Assembly (NCBI GenBank): GCA_015680685.1
Contig: MNCI01016355.1
Coordinates: 362,489-426,488 of the forward strand
Direction of reading: 5' to 3'
DNA: 64,000 bases
DNA from: Gnetum montanum
Lineage: Eukaryota > Streptophyta > Gnetopsida > Gnetales > Gnetaceae
The position numbers and the translations under genes are program-made. The notes beneath the pieces were generated by a model. The model saw nothing but the letters and a program-made list of their open reading frames with translations. It was not told where the DNA came from and did not search any database. Below are positions 1-12,035 of the stretch, piece by piece (the stretch's first letter is position 1; every line of letters starts with the position of its first letter).

Positions 1-260
1 CATAGTTAGAGTTAGCTTAGTTTCTCAACCCTTTCTCCTGGTAGCATAGAAGATAAGCCGAAAATACCAAAAAAATCACATACCTCAGACTTGCTTAACC
101 ATACACCGTGACACATACAAGCAAGCCTGGGAAGACAACGAATGATTAACCCCAAGTGTTTCTTGTGGCGTTAAGGCATTTAGTCTGCAGAGTTCGACCG
201 GATCGCGCATGCACGCTCGTATTCGTATGGTGGAGTGTAGGGGTACCTCGCCACTCATCA
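1..260 (+). repeat. 3' part of a TGATGAG-family LTR, cut by the window edge
   Basis: The stretch matches the last part of the solo LTR at 24471-25510 almost base for base, including the terminal CTCATCA. No primer-binding site follows it, so it is a solo LTR or the 3' LTR of an element lying to the left. Its 5' half is outside the window. Confidence 0.85.
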
Positions 261-487
261 AAACCTATACCTAAAGGCATCCCTCTAATTAATGGTCAAA
301 GTCCTAAACCCAATACTGATAATTAATTAATTATAACATAAATCTAATGTATGCTTTCTTATTTTTTATTTGAGTAGTATGTTATTTTCATGTGGTTATG
401 GTTGGTCTCATGGTGATGGGCTCAAAAGGATAGGATGCAATGTCACTAGAAAAGGCATGGAATTGGTATGAAACCTAGATAGATAGG
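261..487. other. Interval between two retrotransposon LTRs
   Basis: No gene is seen. Bases 440-486 resemble the reverse complement of about 46700-46770, which lies in an internal region of TGATGAG-family material, so this is probably older retrotransposon sequence into which the next element landed. Confidence 0.4.
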
Positions 488-1497
488 TGTTGAATCCCTA
501 AATGCCCTAATTTTTGTATTAAAAATTATTTAATTTTTATTTTCTTTACTTTTTAACTATATCTAAATGCATCGACTTCTTCGATGCTAAGTGATAAGGA
601 CTAATTGTCTTGTTGAGTCTCTGTTATCACAAGATATCATGGGATCGATAGCTTTCAATATGATATTGATTAAGATCAATAATTTTGACATATTTTGAAG
701 AACAACCATGTCAATACACATCGATCAAATTGACTAGGATCAACCCAAAATTATATCTATTTTTATAGCCTCCATAATGAAGATCAATAACATTAGACAA
801 AAGGAGTTGCACCTCACAATGAAATTAAGATATTGATCTACACTATAGACACAACACTAATTGATGATAGAAGAACATTGCTAGTGTAATATAGTTTGAT
901 ATCATCATAGAACTATATTGATCCGTATCAATTTCCTTGATGAATATTGATATATCTATTTTATGACTTTCTCCTAATTATGATATAGGATCTTCTAGTA
1001 TAAATGGAAGAGTACTGCACCTAATAAGGGGATTCAATACCCAGGAGAATCCATATTAACTAGAAATCCAATTCTCAATTTCCCTTGAACAATTATCTAA
1101 GTGAATATCTGTTCATCCTTGTGGTAACTAAAGACCATTAGTGTCCATTGGTGAGCTATTGAGTTTTCTGCACTGCAGAAACAGCAAGGCATGATCACAG
1201 ATTAGGTGATACCCACCTTGTGATCTTCATAATTAATGTTTGCACTTCATGATTTGAATTTGATTTAATCATTAATTCTCACTTTTTAACTTAAGATTAG
1301 AAGTTAGAATGATGATTCATGATTTTTCTTATGAGTGAAACCCTTAAGCATGGGAAGGATCCTAATTCTTTGATGTCTTAATGATTTCTTTGGCTTTGGA
1401 TTATTCCTCCATGGATATGACTCGTTGGTTAGTCATATACGAGGTGACAGTTCTACAATAAGAGTAATCTAGCCCTAAAACTTTGGTAGGTTCACCA
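488..1497 (+). repeat. 5' LTR of the old Athila-like element
   Basis: It begins TGTTGAA and ends near TTCACCA just before a degenerate primer-binding site. It aligns along its length with 21251-22262, sharing for example the AGTGATAAGGACTAATT block. The right-hand boundary is approximate. Confidence 0.65.
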
Positions 1498-1500
1498 ATT

Positions 1501-1520
1501 TGATGTTGTTGCCAGGAAGG
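1501..1520 (+). promoter_or_regulatory. Degenerate tRNA-Asp primer-binding site
   Basis: TGATGTTGTTGCCAGGAA differs from the plant tRNA-Asp complement TGGCGCCGTTGCCGGGGA only by transitions. It lies 3 bases past the LTR end, where a minus-strand primer site should be. Confidence 0.6.
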
Positions 1521-2538
1521 TCAACAAAGTCAATCATCATCAAGGGTTTAGTATGTTTTTCAGATTTCTGTTTAGAACTTAAATTAAATCTTCTAAAATG
1601 GTATACATTCTTTCCATTTCATTTTCATTTATTTTTGTTTGATAGTATTAGAAATGATCTTCTTTAATTGTTTTACTTGTATGAAGAAAAACAATAATAC
1701 TGAAAATAAGGAAAAATTACAATCACAAGAATCAGTTCATTGAATTCCCAAAACTAAGGAAAGTTATAAAAAATTGCAATTAAGGAAATAATTACAGTTG
1801 TAATTAAGTCAATTTGCAAATTTTTAGGATTAATTACCCATGAATATGCCAAGGAAGTATGTGTTTATTAGATGAAATTAATTAAGCAACACAAAAATCC
1901 AACACGAATTCAACCTTCTAGGAATATCACAAGTTATTATAAACTTACTTGAACTAATTTGAAGCAATGTTAAGAGGAACAAGGATAGTCTAGTTCTATA
2001 AAAAAAATTCCTATTCCATCCACTCTTGAGAAATAAAGAATTTCAACCAGTAATAAAGAAGAAATTCCAATTGAAATTTTCAACCAAGAAAAATTAGAAA
2101 CACAATTTCCATTTTCCACAATTTTAATTCCTCTCTTTGATATATTAAACATCACAGTGCAAATCAAAAATCCAATCATAGTTGTAGGTTTTCAAAATCT
2201 CAACCTTAGTCAAATATTAAGCAACATGTGTAATGTGGGAGGGACTACCTAACTAGTAAGCATAGTAAATGTTTAAACTCCTATCACTTTAATAGTTGCT
2301 TCTATTTTAATGCCAAGTTCAACTGTAACCCCTACCTTGGCTACTACTTTTACAATTGGGTCTCATTCACATCATACACCTCCTCCAATTTCACATAGCT
2401 GAATTCCTCTATCTTTTGGAAGCATAGGTTCTAATATCCCATTTGGACAAGCTTATCAAAGACTAATTTTAGGGGTGTATTAAATCAAAAGACACCAACA
2501 ATTCCCCAAGGACAATTAGTTTTTCCTCCAAAAGGAAC
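1521..2538. other. Leader of the old Athila-like element
   Basis: AT-rich sequence between primer-binding site and gag. No convincing coding or RNA feature is seen; the small reverse ORF near 1970-2179 has no recognisable content. Confidence 0.4.
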
Positions 2539-3480
2539 GTGAAAGTTAAAATTTCACACTTACTACCCATTTTTAGGGGAACAATTGATGAAGACCCTAT
2601 AACTCATTTAAGAGAATTTGAGACTATGATAGCAGTGTTAGCACCTTTAGTTAAAAATAGAATAAAAATTGTAGCCTTTAAGTCCACTTTAAAAGATAAA
2701 GCTAATTTTTGGCTTCAAACTTTGCGGACTCAAATAAGTTCATGGGATGAATTTAAGGCAACCTTCATTCACCATTTCCTTTTAAATGATAGGCTATATA
2801 CACTTAGAAAGCAACTCATGAGTACCTTTGATAGATTTAAATGAATATGTCCTAAAAATCCTAACCATGGATTTCCAGCCCACCAACTAATCCAAATCTT
2901 TATGGAAGGATTATTACCATATTGTAGACAAAACATGGATTTTTCTTGTGAGGGAAATATTTTGAATGTGACATCGAAAGAAGGTTGGGAAATCATTGAC
3001 TCTTTAGTAGACTAGAGTAAACATTGAACAAAATCGAACATCATGGAAGGTGTAACCCACCAAACTGAGTAATGAAACAAGAAAGTTAATGAGTTAAGAT
3101 TAATAAAAAAACAAGCTCATTTTACTTAAGAAGAAACTTGTAATTTATGTGGGAATAGACAACATGAAATGACAAATTGTCTAGCCTTAGTTTATTGTAA
3201 TGAAGAAGTTCAAGAGTTTGTAAGGGCCTTTTAAGAAATAAGAAACCATCCTCCTTCGCCTTTTCAAATAAGACCATTTTATTGACCATCAACATCAACT
3301 GCCTAAAACAATTACATGTCATTGAGATATCCAGTTAATAAACAACTAGATCATTTAACTCAAAGTTTAATGATATTTATAGAAGAAAATAGGTAATTTA
3401 TGACTAAGACAAGGAGATGTTTCCAAGATTTAGCAAAGAGCGACTTACCTTCTCAACTTGAACCAAATTGCACCAATTAG
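2539..3480 (+). pseudogene. Broken gag of the old Athila-like element
   Basis: The frame from 2539 reads as a Retrotrans_gag capsid domain (LREFETM, FWLQTL, SSWDEFKATF) and runs 101 codons to a stop. The same frame then continues with several stops to a zinc knuckle at 3139-3180, spelling CNLCGNRQHEMTNC, which is the canonical CX2CX4HX4C pattern. Gag forms the virus-like particle in the cytoplasm and the knuckle binds the element RNA. The true start may lie upstream, since the ATG at 2539 begins close to the conserved block. The stops are TAG, TAA and TGA at positions where CAG, CAA or CGA is expected, so this is a decayed copy. Confidence 0.75.
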
Positions 3481-4300
3481 AAAAATGGTAAGGAACAACT
3501 GCATTCTATTATCACTAGGAGTGGAAGAATTATTGAGCCTAGATAGACTAAAAAAGTTATCTTCCAAGATTAAATTAATGAGATACAAGAGGAGGATCGA
3601 CCATAATTAATGAATAAGGAAGAAGGTAAAATACCAATAGAGAAAGGGGAACAATCTTCAATGTCTTCATCTATTAATAGGAAATTATTTCATCACCCTT
3701 TCCTAAAAAGGTTGCAACAAGAATTCATAGCTATGGCACATATAAAAAAAATGTTTAATGAATTTTATTTACATATTCCATTAGCATGAGCTATTAGGGA
3801 TACATGTCTTTATTCTAAATACTTGAGAGAAGTATGCATAAAAAGGAGGAAAGAAAAAATTCCTAGCCAAGTATATTTGGTTGACAACTTGTCTCAACTC
3901 ATAAAAAGTCAAGAAATTTCTAAATACCAAGATTTGAGGGTTCCAAAATTCCTAATAAGAATTAATAGAAAGAACATTAAAAATTCCATATTGGATCTAG
4001 ATGCTAGTATTACTATTATGACACTTGAAATGACTAAGTTACTTGACTTGGAAGATACAAGGAAAGTAAACATGTCAATATCTTTAGCAAATGGCTCAAA
4101 TGTTAAACCCATAGGAGTGGTAGAAGATTTAATTGTAGAGGTTGAAAAAGGACAAAACCTTGTTAATGTGTTAGAGGTAAAGGATCCAAATTGTTTCCCC
4201 ATCATTCTAGGTAGATCCTAGTTAGCAACAACTAATGTAATAATTAATTGTAGATCAGGGAAACTCCAATTATCTTTTGCCAACCTTTATGCTTAATGTA
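3481..4300 (+). pseudogene. Broken retropepsin region of the old Athila-like element
   Basis: The open stretch 3823-4221 (132 codons) contains LDLDASITIM, the position of the aspartic protease active site (LDLGAS-type in Athila/Tat), and a downstream FPIILGRS flap/ILGR block. After a stop the frame continues with LATTNVIINCRSGKLQLSF, which is typical of this lineage. The enzyme would cleave the Gag-Pol polyprotein. In the active-site triplet the aspartate is kept but glycine is not (DAS), and stops surround the domain. The stretch 3481-3822 is linker with stops. Confidence 0.7.
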
Positions 4301-4439
4301 TTTAATAAAGCAAAAGAAGATCAGTTGAACCAACCTATTAATGAAGCTAGGATGCTTTACACAATACCCACATTAGCAATGGAATAAGATAGGGAAACAT
4401 TGGTACTAAATAATTTTGAAGAAGAACCTTTAGATCCTT

Positions 4440-5879
4440 CTACAAAAGAGCAACAAGAAATTTTAGATTAAATTTTAAACTTGGGACCAAGGAGTATTGG
4501 GGACTCAATTCCATTGCCAATTAATGATTCTTTAGAACTTCGTGAATTACTTAACAATCTTAAGTACATTTTCCTTGATAAAAAGAAAACCTTAATAATA
4601 AATTCCCAACTTTCTAGTGAGTAGAAAATAAGATTAATTGAAGTCTTAAAAAGAAAATCCAAGGCATTTTCATGGAGTTATAAGGACCTCCATCAAGGAA
4701 TTTCATCCAACATATGTCAACACCACATCTAGCTAGAAGATAATGTTAAACTAGTTAGAATTCCCACTATACAAATTAATGCAACTTTAAAGAAAATCAT
4801 TAAAGATGAAATCTCTAAACTTTTAAAAGAGGGAATTATTTATCCAATAGTTGATAGAAAATGGGTAAGTTCGATCATGGAAGTACCTAAAAAGGGAGGA
4901 AAATAACGAGTTTTTATAGAGTATAGAAAATGCAATCAAAACACCTAGAAGGATAATTTTCCTCTACCTTATATAGACAAAATTTTGGAAAGATTAGAAG
5001 GGCATGAATATTATTTCTTTTTGGATTGGTTTAGTGATTACAATCAAGTAGCTATTTCATTAGAAGATTAGCATAAAATAACCTTTACATGTTCATATAA
5101 AACCTTTTCTTATAGATGAATGCCTTTTGGTCTTTATAATGCACCTACTACGTTCCAAAGAGCTATGATATTACCCTTTTTCAATATGCTAGAGGAATAT
5201 GTAGAAGTATTTATGGATGATTTTTCAATATATGGGGATACTTATTAACAAACATTAGTTCAATTGGAATGTGTCTTGGATAGATGTATTGAGAAGAACT
5301 TAAAATTAAGTTGGAAAAAGAGCCATTTAATGGTAAAAGTTGTGTAGTTTTAAGACATGTAATTTCTAAGGAACCAATTAAAATGGATGAGGAAAAAGTA
5401 AAAGTAATCTCTAAACTTCCAACCTCAACAAACTTAAAAATACTTCAATCCTTCTTAGACCATGCTGGATATTATAGATGGTCCATTAAAGACTTTTCAA
5501 AAATAGCCAAGCCTCTTTACATGCTCTAATAGAAAGATGTTTCCTTTATATGGATTGATGACTATTGATAAACCTTCTCTAAACTAAAAAAGAGAGTAAC
5601 CACTACTTCAATACTTAGTGCTCCTAACTAGGACTTTCCTTTTAACTTGATTTATGATGCTAGTGACATAATTGTAGGGGTGGTTTTGGGACAATACATA
5701 GATAATAAACCAAAGGTAATTTACTATGTCTCTAAAAGTTTAGATTAAGCCCAAGTTAACTATACAAATATTGAAAAAGCATTGTTGGCTATTGTGTATG
5801 CTTTGGACAAATTCAAGCATTATTTAATAGGATACAAAACTAGAGTTTGCATTGTTCATTAAATCATTAGATTCCTAGT
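4440..5879 (+). pseudogene. Broken reverse transcriptase and N-terminal RNase H, Athila type
   Basis: Translation in pieces gives the RT signature blocks in order: VPKKGG near 4887, PLPYIDKIL near 4962, FLDWFSDYNQ near 5023, MPFGLYNA near 5120, the catalytic FMDDFSIYG near 5212 and HAGYYR near 5462. RNase H follows (YDASD near 5654, VNYTNIEKALLAIVYAL near 5755) up to the point where the reverse solo LTR entered at 5880; it resumes at 6871. Many in-frame stops and small frameshifts make it non-functional. The F-M-D-D form and the sequence between blocks favour the Athila/Tat branch over chromoviruses. Confidence 0.8.
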
Positions 5880-6865
5880 TGATGAGCGACAAGTACCCCT
5901 ACGCTCAACCATACGAATACGAGCGTTCTCACACGCGATCCGGTCGAACTCTGCAGATGGACTAGTTGTGGCATCTAGATCGTTAACCTTAGGTCGCAGT
6001 TCGCTGTCTTCCCACCTGGACTAGTATTTATATTTGTCACGTATGGTTTGGTCCAGAGTGAGGTGTATGATGTGTTCCTAATTCTATGCTACTCCTGAGA
6101 CAATGGAAAATAATATTAACTAAGCTAAGCTAAGAGGGAAAGGATAAGAGATTCTAATCTAGCCTAAGTGCGATGATCAACCGATTCCTTCATCAACCGT
6201 ACACATCTTGGACCTCGTGCATGACTACCATTAGGATTACCAAGCGTAGATCCTAGGTACGCCACTGGGATTACCAAGCGCAGATCCCAATTACGCCACT
6301 AGGTTACCAAGTGTAGATCCTAGATATGCCACTAGGTTACCAAGTAGTTACACTTAAATGCTCATAATCAAGTCGTACTCATTCCATGTTCTAGGAGTTT
6401 AAGGGTGAGAGAGAACTAATCATGATGAGCATCCATTCCTTGATTATCCGTAGACATCCGTAAATGCTCATAATCAAGTCGTACTCATTCCGCGCTACGA
6501 AAGTAATAAATAACATTAAATAAATAAACAAACAAAGTGAATGCTGCAATGATGAAGTAATCTCGATCTTTATTGCTGGTCATGTGCGTGTCCAAGTACG
6601 TCACACTCGAATAAAGACACCGTACAATTACATTCACCACACTGCGGGCAGACACGGGAAAAAATCTAACTCTGGAGGGATCAAACTACCAGAGTGTCAC
6701 TACAATAAAACTGGGATCCCTGAATAAGGGAGAGCCGCTTCTTATTTATAGACATTGCGATGGACTGCGATATTGCGTATGTGATATCGTAGGGAAGACG
6801 CGATATCGCGTATGCGATATCACGGGGGGGATGCGATATTGCGTATGCAATATCGCGGCCCATCA
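5880..6865 (-). mobile_element. Solo LTR, TGATGAG family, inside RNase H
   Basis: The plus strand begins TGATGAGCGAC and ends CCATCA, with the 5-bp duplication CTAGT at 5875-5879 and 6866-6870. Read on the minus strand it has the palindrome array (6773-6860), a TATA box (complement of 6743-6750), a TCTTTATT...AATAAAGA hairpin and a run of TTGGTAACC-type repeats (6232-6345). No internal sequence is present, so this is a solo LTR left by recombination between the two LTRs of an element. It is closest to the LTR at 14427-16047. Confidence 0.92.
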
Positions 6866-6870
6866 CTAGT

Positions 6871-8455
6871 AAACAAAAAAAAAATAGAAAATGCTAGGAT
6901 TATGAGGTGGTGCCATCTACTTCAAGAATTTGATCTAGATAAGAGGGGTAGAGAAAATGTTGTGATAGATAACATTTCTAGACTAAAAACCAAGGAGGAA
7001 AATAGAACAAAAGGATTATTTAATGACAAATTCCTTGATGAAGAACTCTTGTTAATAAACAAAGATCCTTTGTTCGCAGACATATCAAACTATTTAGACA
7101 TAATGAAAACGTTGACTCACTGGAGTAAGGAGGAGAAAAAGTCTTTTCTAAGAGGCATTTCCAAGTATATCTAGAATGAACCATATCTTTATTGAATATG
7201 TAAGGAAAACATGGAAAGAAGATATATGGTAGAAGAAGAGTAACAAGACATCCTACACTTGTGTCATGATGATCTTGGAGGTGGACATTTTGATAGTCAT
7301 TAAATTGCTATGAAAATATTACAAAGTGGGTCTTATTAGTCCACTATATTTAAAGGTGCTTATATATATGTCCAAGGATGTGAAAAGTGTTAATTTTTAG
7401 GGGCAATGACAAAAAGAAAAGAGATGTCACTTAATCCCATTTTAATAATAGAACATTTTGATGTATTGAAAATAGACTTTTTAGGACCATTCCCACCTTC
7501 CAATGGGTGTCAATATATCTTATTATGTATTGATTATGTTACTAAGTGGGTGAAGGCTAAAGCTACCCCAACAAATGATGTTAAAATAGTTGTAGCTTTT
7601 CTTATAGAACATATTCTCACATGATTTGGAACTCCATGAGTAATCATTAGTGATCAAGGAACTTATTTTGTCAATAAAATAATGGAGAAATTCCTTAAAT
7701 ATTGTGGAATCCAACATAAGATAGTCACTGCCTACCATCCTCAAACAAATGGTCAAGTTGAAAATGCAAATAGAATCATTTTAAAGATCTTAGCTAAAAC
7801 AATCTATGTGAAGAAGAAAGATTGGTCTAAAAAGTTACAAGATGCACTTTGGGCTTATATGATTATTTATAAACTAAACTTAGGATATTCCTCCTATCAT
7901 ATTGTTGATGGAAAATAATGTTTATTGCCTATTGAAATCAAATGCTAATCCTTAAGATTAGCACAACAACTCAATTTTGATGATGAAACCAACCAAGATT
8001 TTAGAATGACTTAATTACATGAACTTGATGAAGTACAAATGCATGCACTTGATAAGCAAAGAATAATTAAGAAACAAATGAAGTGTATGCATGATAAAAA
8101 CATACTTAAGAAATATTTCTCGAATGATGATAAAGTCTTATTATATAATATGAGATTACACAAATTTTTTGAAAAAGTAACAACTTAGTGGGAAGGTCTA
8201 GACCTAGTGTTACAACCCAATAATAATGGAAGTGTCCTGATTGCACCCACAGAAGACTTTCTACTATGTTTCTAGTAAATGGCTAGAGACTTAAGCATTA
8301 CAATCAACACCAAATTGAGGAACCAGAAGAGGATGAGTTAGTAGAATTAAATGATTCTAACTATGCCAGGAAAGAATCATGTGATGACAATGCTCAAGTA
8401 GAGGTTAAGGCTATGGAGAGTAGCTTAAAGAAAATGCGTTATTCAAGAATGTAAT
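6871..8455 (+). pseudogene. C-terminal RNase H and integrase of the old Athila-like element
   Basis: Past the solo LTR, RNase H resumes (LLQEFDL, ENVVIDNISRL; 6890-7000). Integrase follows: a zinc-binding region near 7255-7395 (LCHDDLGGGHFDSH, then CEKC), the core with IDFLGPFPPSN near 7470, ISDQGTYF near 7645 and YHPQTNGQVENANR near 7733. The DD35E residues are visible, and unlike other integrase copies here the final glutamate is retained. Stops occur at 7622 and elsewhere. The C-terminal tail (KHYNHQ, EEPEEDELVELND) runs to about 8455. The protein would insert the cDNA into the chromosome; this copy is dead. Confidence 0.78.
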
Positions 8456-9160
8456 AATATTAAAAATTTAACAGTATACAAATTTTACCTTGAAAAATGT
8501 AAAGGGTAATAGGAAATTCTATTGTTAGTTGGGACTATAAAGAATTCATTAGCATCATTTCTAGAATGGAAGGAAGAAGGATAACTTCCCCTACCTTGAA
8601 AATAGGTTAGTTTAAACCCAAAATCCAACCAAGGATGAGCCTTAGACTAATAAGCATAATAAATTTTTGTTTTCAAATAACATTTCTCAAATATAAGTTC
8701 CATGAGTCAGGGGGAACAATAAGCTAAGTTTAGGCTAATTCTTATTAGCGCATGGTTATATTAATTACCTACTTGGATAAGTTAACAAGGTGAAAAGAAT
8801 ATGTTAAATTGGGTCTAGCATCTAAGGTGGTAAAAGCATGTGGAACTTGATTAACACTTATGTGAGCAACCCATTTAAATGAAAAATACAAAATGAATTT
8901 GGCTTGCACAAGATCCTCATGCTTGAAGTAAACTGATTATAGTTATTTTTATTGAAAAAGAGAGAGAGAGATGGCCTCATAAGAATCTTCAACCACAAGA
9001 AAAGCCACACTCCCACAAGAACCTTACAATCAAGGCAATGCTTAATAACTCACAATTCAAGACATCCCTCATGAACCCACTTCCATGAGCAGAGTGCATA
9101 TGGATGGAGCAGCAATTCCTAAATATAATTTCATATTCCATCATCTTTGAGCTAGGATAT
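8456..9160. other. Post-integrase region of the old element, before the nested insertion
   Basis: No open frame of note. A purine tract GAGTCAGGGGGAACAATAAG near 8705 resembles a polypurine tract but is not followed by an LTR. The last five bases, GATAT, are the target-site duplication of the next element. Confidence 0.45.
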
Positions 9161-9986
9161 TGATGAGCTGCGATATCGCGTACATGATATCGCATCTGCG
9201 ATATCACGTCTGCTCCCACAATATCGCGTACGCCATATCGCTGCCCGTCGCAACATCTATAAATAAGAGGTAGCCTTCCCTATTTTAGGCACTTAGACTT
9301 AGACCCTTAGCCAAACTATAGCAATTTTACCATTCTAGAGTTAGAATAATTTCCATGTGCCCACAGTAGGAGTCTTAAAGTGAATGGATCTTTATTCGAG
9401 CAAATTGTACCTGAGCACACATTTGTGTACGGCAATAAAGATGAACTTTCTGATAAACCTTGGAGCATGTGGACTAAGCTAAATAGGAATTAATTATTGT
9501 TAAATGTTTAAATGCTTTCCTAGGTAATTAATCTCTCTCAACCCTTAACTCTCCTAGTTAAGTGCATTCAATACGATCGCTTCAAGCACGTGTGCAACAC
9601 TTGGTAACCCAGTAACGAGTAGCATTTGGTAATCCCAACAGTGTTGCATTGGTTCAGGGTGTGTACGGCGAGTGGGAACGGATATTGGTGCTAGGACAAT
9701 TAGAACTTAATTAGTGAATAGTTAATGAAAGTTAGTCACTTAGCTCTCTTCACCTTCCCCTATTAGCATAAGACGTTAAAAAGATAAAAGATATAAAAAT
9801 CATATACCTCAAGCTTACTTAACCATACAACCATGACAATAAAAGTAAGTTTGGGAAGATAACGATTGATTAACCTTAAGTGTTCCATTAGGGCGCGTAA
9901 GCACTTAGTCCTTGGAGTTGAACCAGATCACGCGTGAGACGCTCGTATTCGTATGGTTGAGTGTAGGGGTACCTCGCCACTCATCA
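9161..9986 (+). repeat. 5' LTR of the gag-protease element
   Basis: It carries the CGATATCG palindrome array (9169-9232), a TATA box at 9258-9265 and the TCTTTATT...AATAAAGA hairpin near 9390-9450. It ends CTCATCA, followed immediately by the primer-binding site. Confidence 0.92.
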
Positions 9987-10005
9987 TTGGCATTGTTGTC
10001 AGGGA
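9987..10005 (+). promoter_or_regulatory. tRNA-Asp primer-binding site, partly decayed
   Basis: TTGGCATTGTTGTCAGGGA directly abuts the LTR. It differs from the tRNA-Asp complement TTGGCGCCGTTGCCGGGGA by transitions only. The better preserved site at 45664-45683 confirms the primer choice for this family. Confidence 0.8.
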
Positions 10006-10131
10006 CTTAGTTGTTTGTGCGCTATGTAGAACATAGGAAATCATTCATATCGTTGGGAAGCTAGAATGAACCCTTAGGGTTAATCAAGAAAAATTTAGAC
10101 AACGGTAAATAGCACACTGAACAGGACAAAA

Positions 10132-12035
10132 ATGTCTTCTTCTTCACACAAAAGCATTTCACTACCTAGGACCAATACTAGAGATAGTTGGTGGCACAAC
10201 ATACGTAACCAAGATTTGCCGGTTCCTCAACAATTCCATGTGGTATATATTCATCATGATGAATATGTACCCAAATTTACCTTTATTCTCCATCAAGACG
10301 AATAACATGGTATTGCCTCCAGACCGAGTAGTCCCCAACATGCCCCTCCATGCTTTTACACGAATAGGCATGTCATAGTTATACACGGAATACGTTGCAT
10401 GTGATCATGACACAAGGGACTACCATCCCACAGAAGCGCAACGTTAAAGGGACTTGCGACAGAAGAAATACTATACATTGTTGAAGGGAAAAAGACCCCA
10501 TAATGCTCCACTTGTCTTAAGCGAAATTGAGATTGGTGAAGCTATTTTAATAGGTTCTTCACAAAACGATGTTCCCCCTCCTAATGATGGTGACGAGGTG
10601 GTGTATCAGAACCTTCACTCTACGATTCACAACCTTGGTTCTGATCCCCACGAACACCAAGTGTTCAACAAGGGAACACAAACACATGATAAGGATGGAC
10701 AGTCTAATCGTAATCACGATTGGGGGCTGAGACCATCGAAGAGAAGGTAGGAAAGATCGTCATGGCGATGGTTCTTCTTCTTCTTCACCTTCATCATCAC
10801 ATTCACCCTCTCCTTTTGTATTAGGATGTAGTCATAAGGAACCTAACCGTGAGGATAAGGGTAAACAGAGTGAGAAACCTCGACGAGAGAGTTGAGAACG
10901 AGCACGAGGGCACTTTAGAGAATTATGGCATAGAAGAAGGAAGAGTAGGGAACCTCATAGACATCATAGATGCTATGAAAGAAATGACCACGAAGAACCC
11001 CTACTTGCAACCCAAAGCATGTTAGGCATCACAAAGGTTGTAAGAATACCCATAAGGCACCAAAAAGATAGCAAGATCAAGAGACTAGACATGAATAACA
11101 TCCCATGATTTGAGGTGGGATACAAAGTTGATCCTCAAAATCACTTACAAGCATTTCACGATGCATGTGTCTTGCAGAACATTGAGAACGAATGCCAAAA
11201 ACTAAAGTTGTTCCCAAGGACACTAGTAAAAGAAGCGAAAAGCTGGTATCGGTCCTTAGAACTGGAATCCATTCAAAGGTGGAGTACGATGCTAGAATTG
11301 TTTAATGATAAGTATCAAATGTACTCCCGGGTGTCCAACTTGCGGAAGAAAATCTAAGGATGGAAGCAGGGAAGTCATGAACCCTTGTATGCTACCATGG
11401 ACCGTTACTATGCACTGTTACATCATTGCCCAGGCCATGGTTACTTGCAGTAGGATGAACTATGCCATCTCGTAGATGGACTTAGGCATGAAACAAGGAG
11501 AACCATTGGAACATATGCCTAAGGGAGATTATTGGAGCTTAGGTCCCATTAGGTTCATAGATTGTTGGAGCAAGTAGCCAAGGAAGAAGGGGAGCTACGT
11601 AAGAGAGAAAGTGCAGAAGTATACAACCGTGATCCTTCCCTCCGAAAAAGGGAAGTGAGATTCTGTGAGGAGGAGGAAGAGTCATTAGTCAAAGAGATGA
11701 TGAATAGGAAAACCTTGCTACTCCAAAAATTAACAAAAGAAGTGTCGGCAAAGGTAGACCAAATGTGGGACTCCTTGGATAGTAGATTTGAAACTGTTCT
11801 CAAAATTGGAGAGGAGTCTAAGGAGCGAAGTAATGACTATGATAAAAAGAAAAAGAGAGACGTGGAAAATGCATGTAACAATGGTAAGGGTAAAATGGCC
11901 ATCACTGAAGAGGTTGTGGATTTTGATATGGACAATGACGGTGGGTGTGAGATATGCCAATATGAACATCCTAAGGGATGTTGCCCAGTAATCTCACATC
12001 TACAAGAGTCTGGGGTGTATGCACTCAACCCATGA
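10132..12035 (+). pseudogene. Gag of the gag-protease element, decayed
   Basis: An ATG at 10132 follows the leader, but the frame breaks early. The capsid-like core is read at 11050-11560 (HLQAFHDAC, KLKLFPRTL, WSTMLELFNDKYQ) and is homologous to the gag at 43639-45546. The longest open stretch, 11562-12035 (157 codons), is a charged and probably coiled region that ends with a knuckle-like motif at 11946-11984, CEICQYEHPKGCC, spaced CX2CX3HX4C rather than the usual CX2CX4HX4C. Gag would build the particle and bind RNA. Several stops separate the segments, so the copy cannot make a full protein. Confidence 0.72.

Noticed and set aside
8700-8725. Polypurine tract GAGTCAGGGGGAACAA marking an LTR start
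   Set aside because: No LTR follows; the old element's 3' LTR is far to the right.
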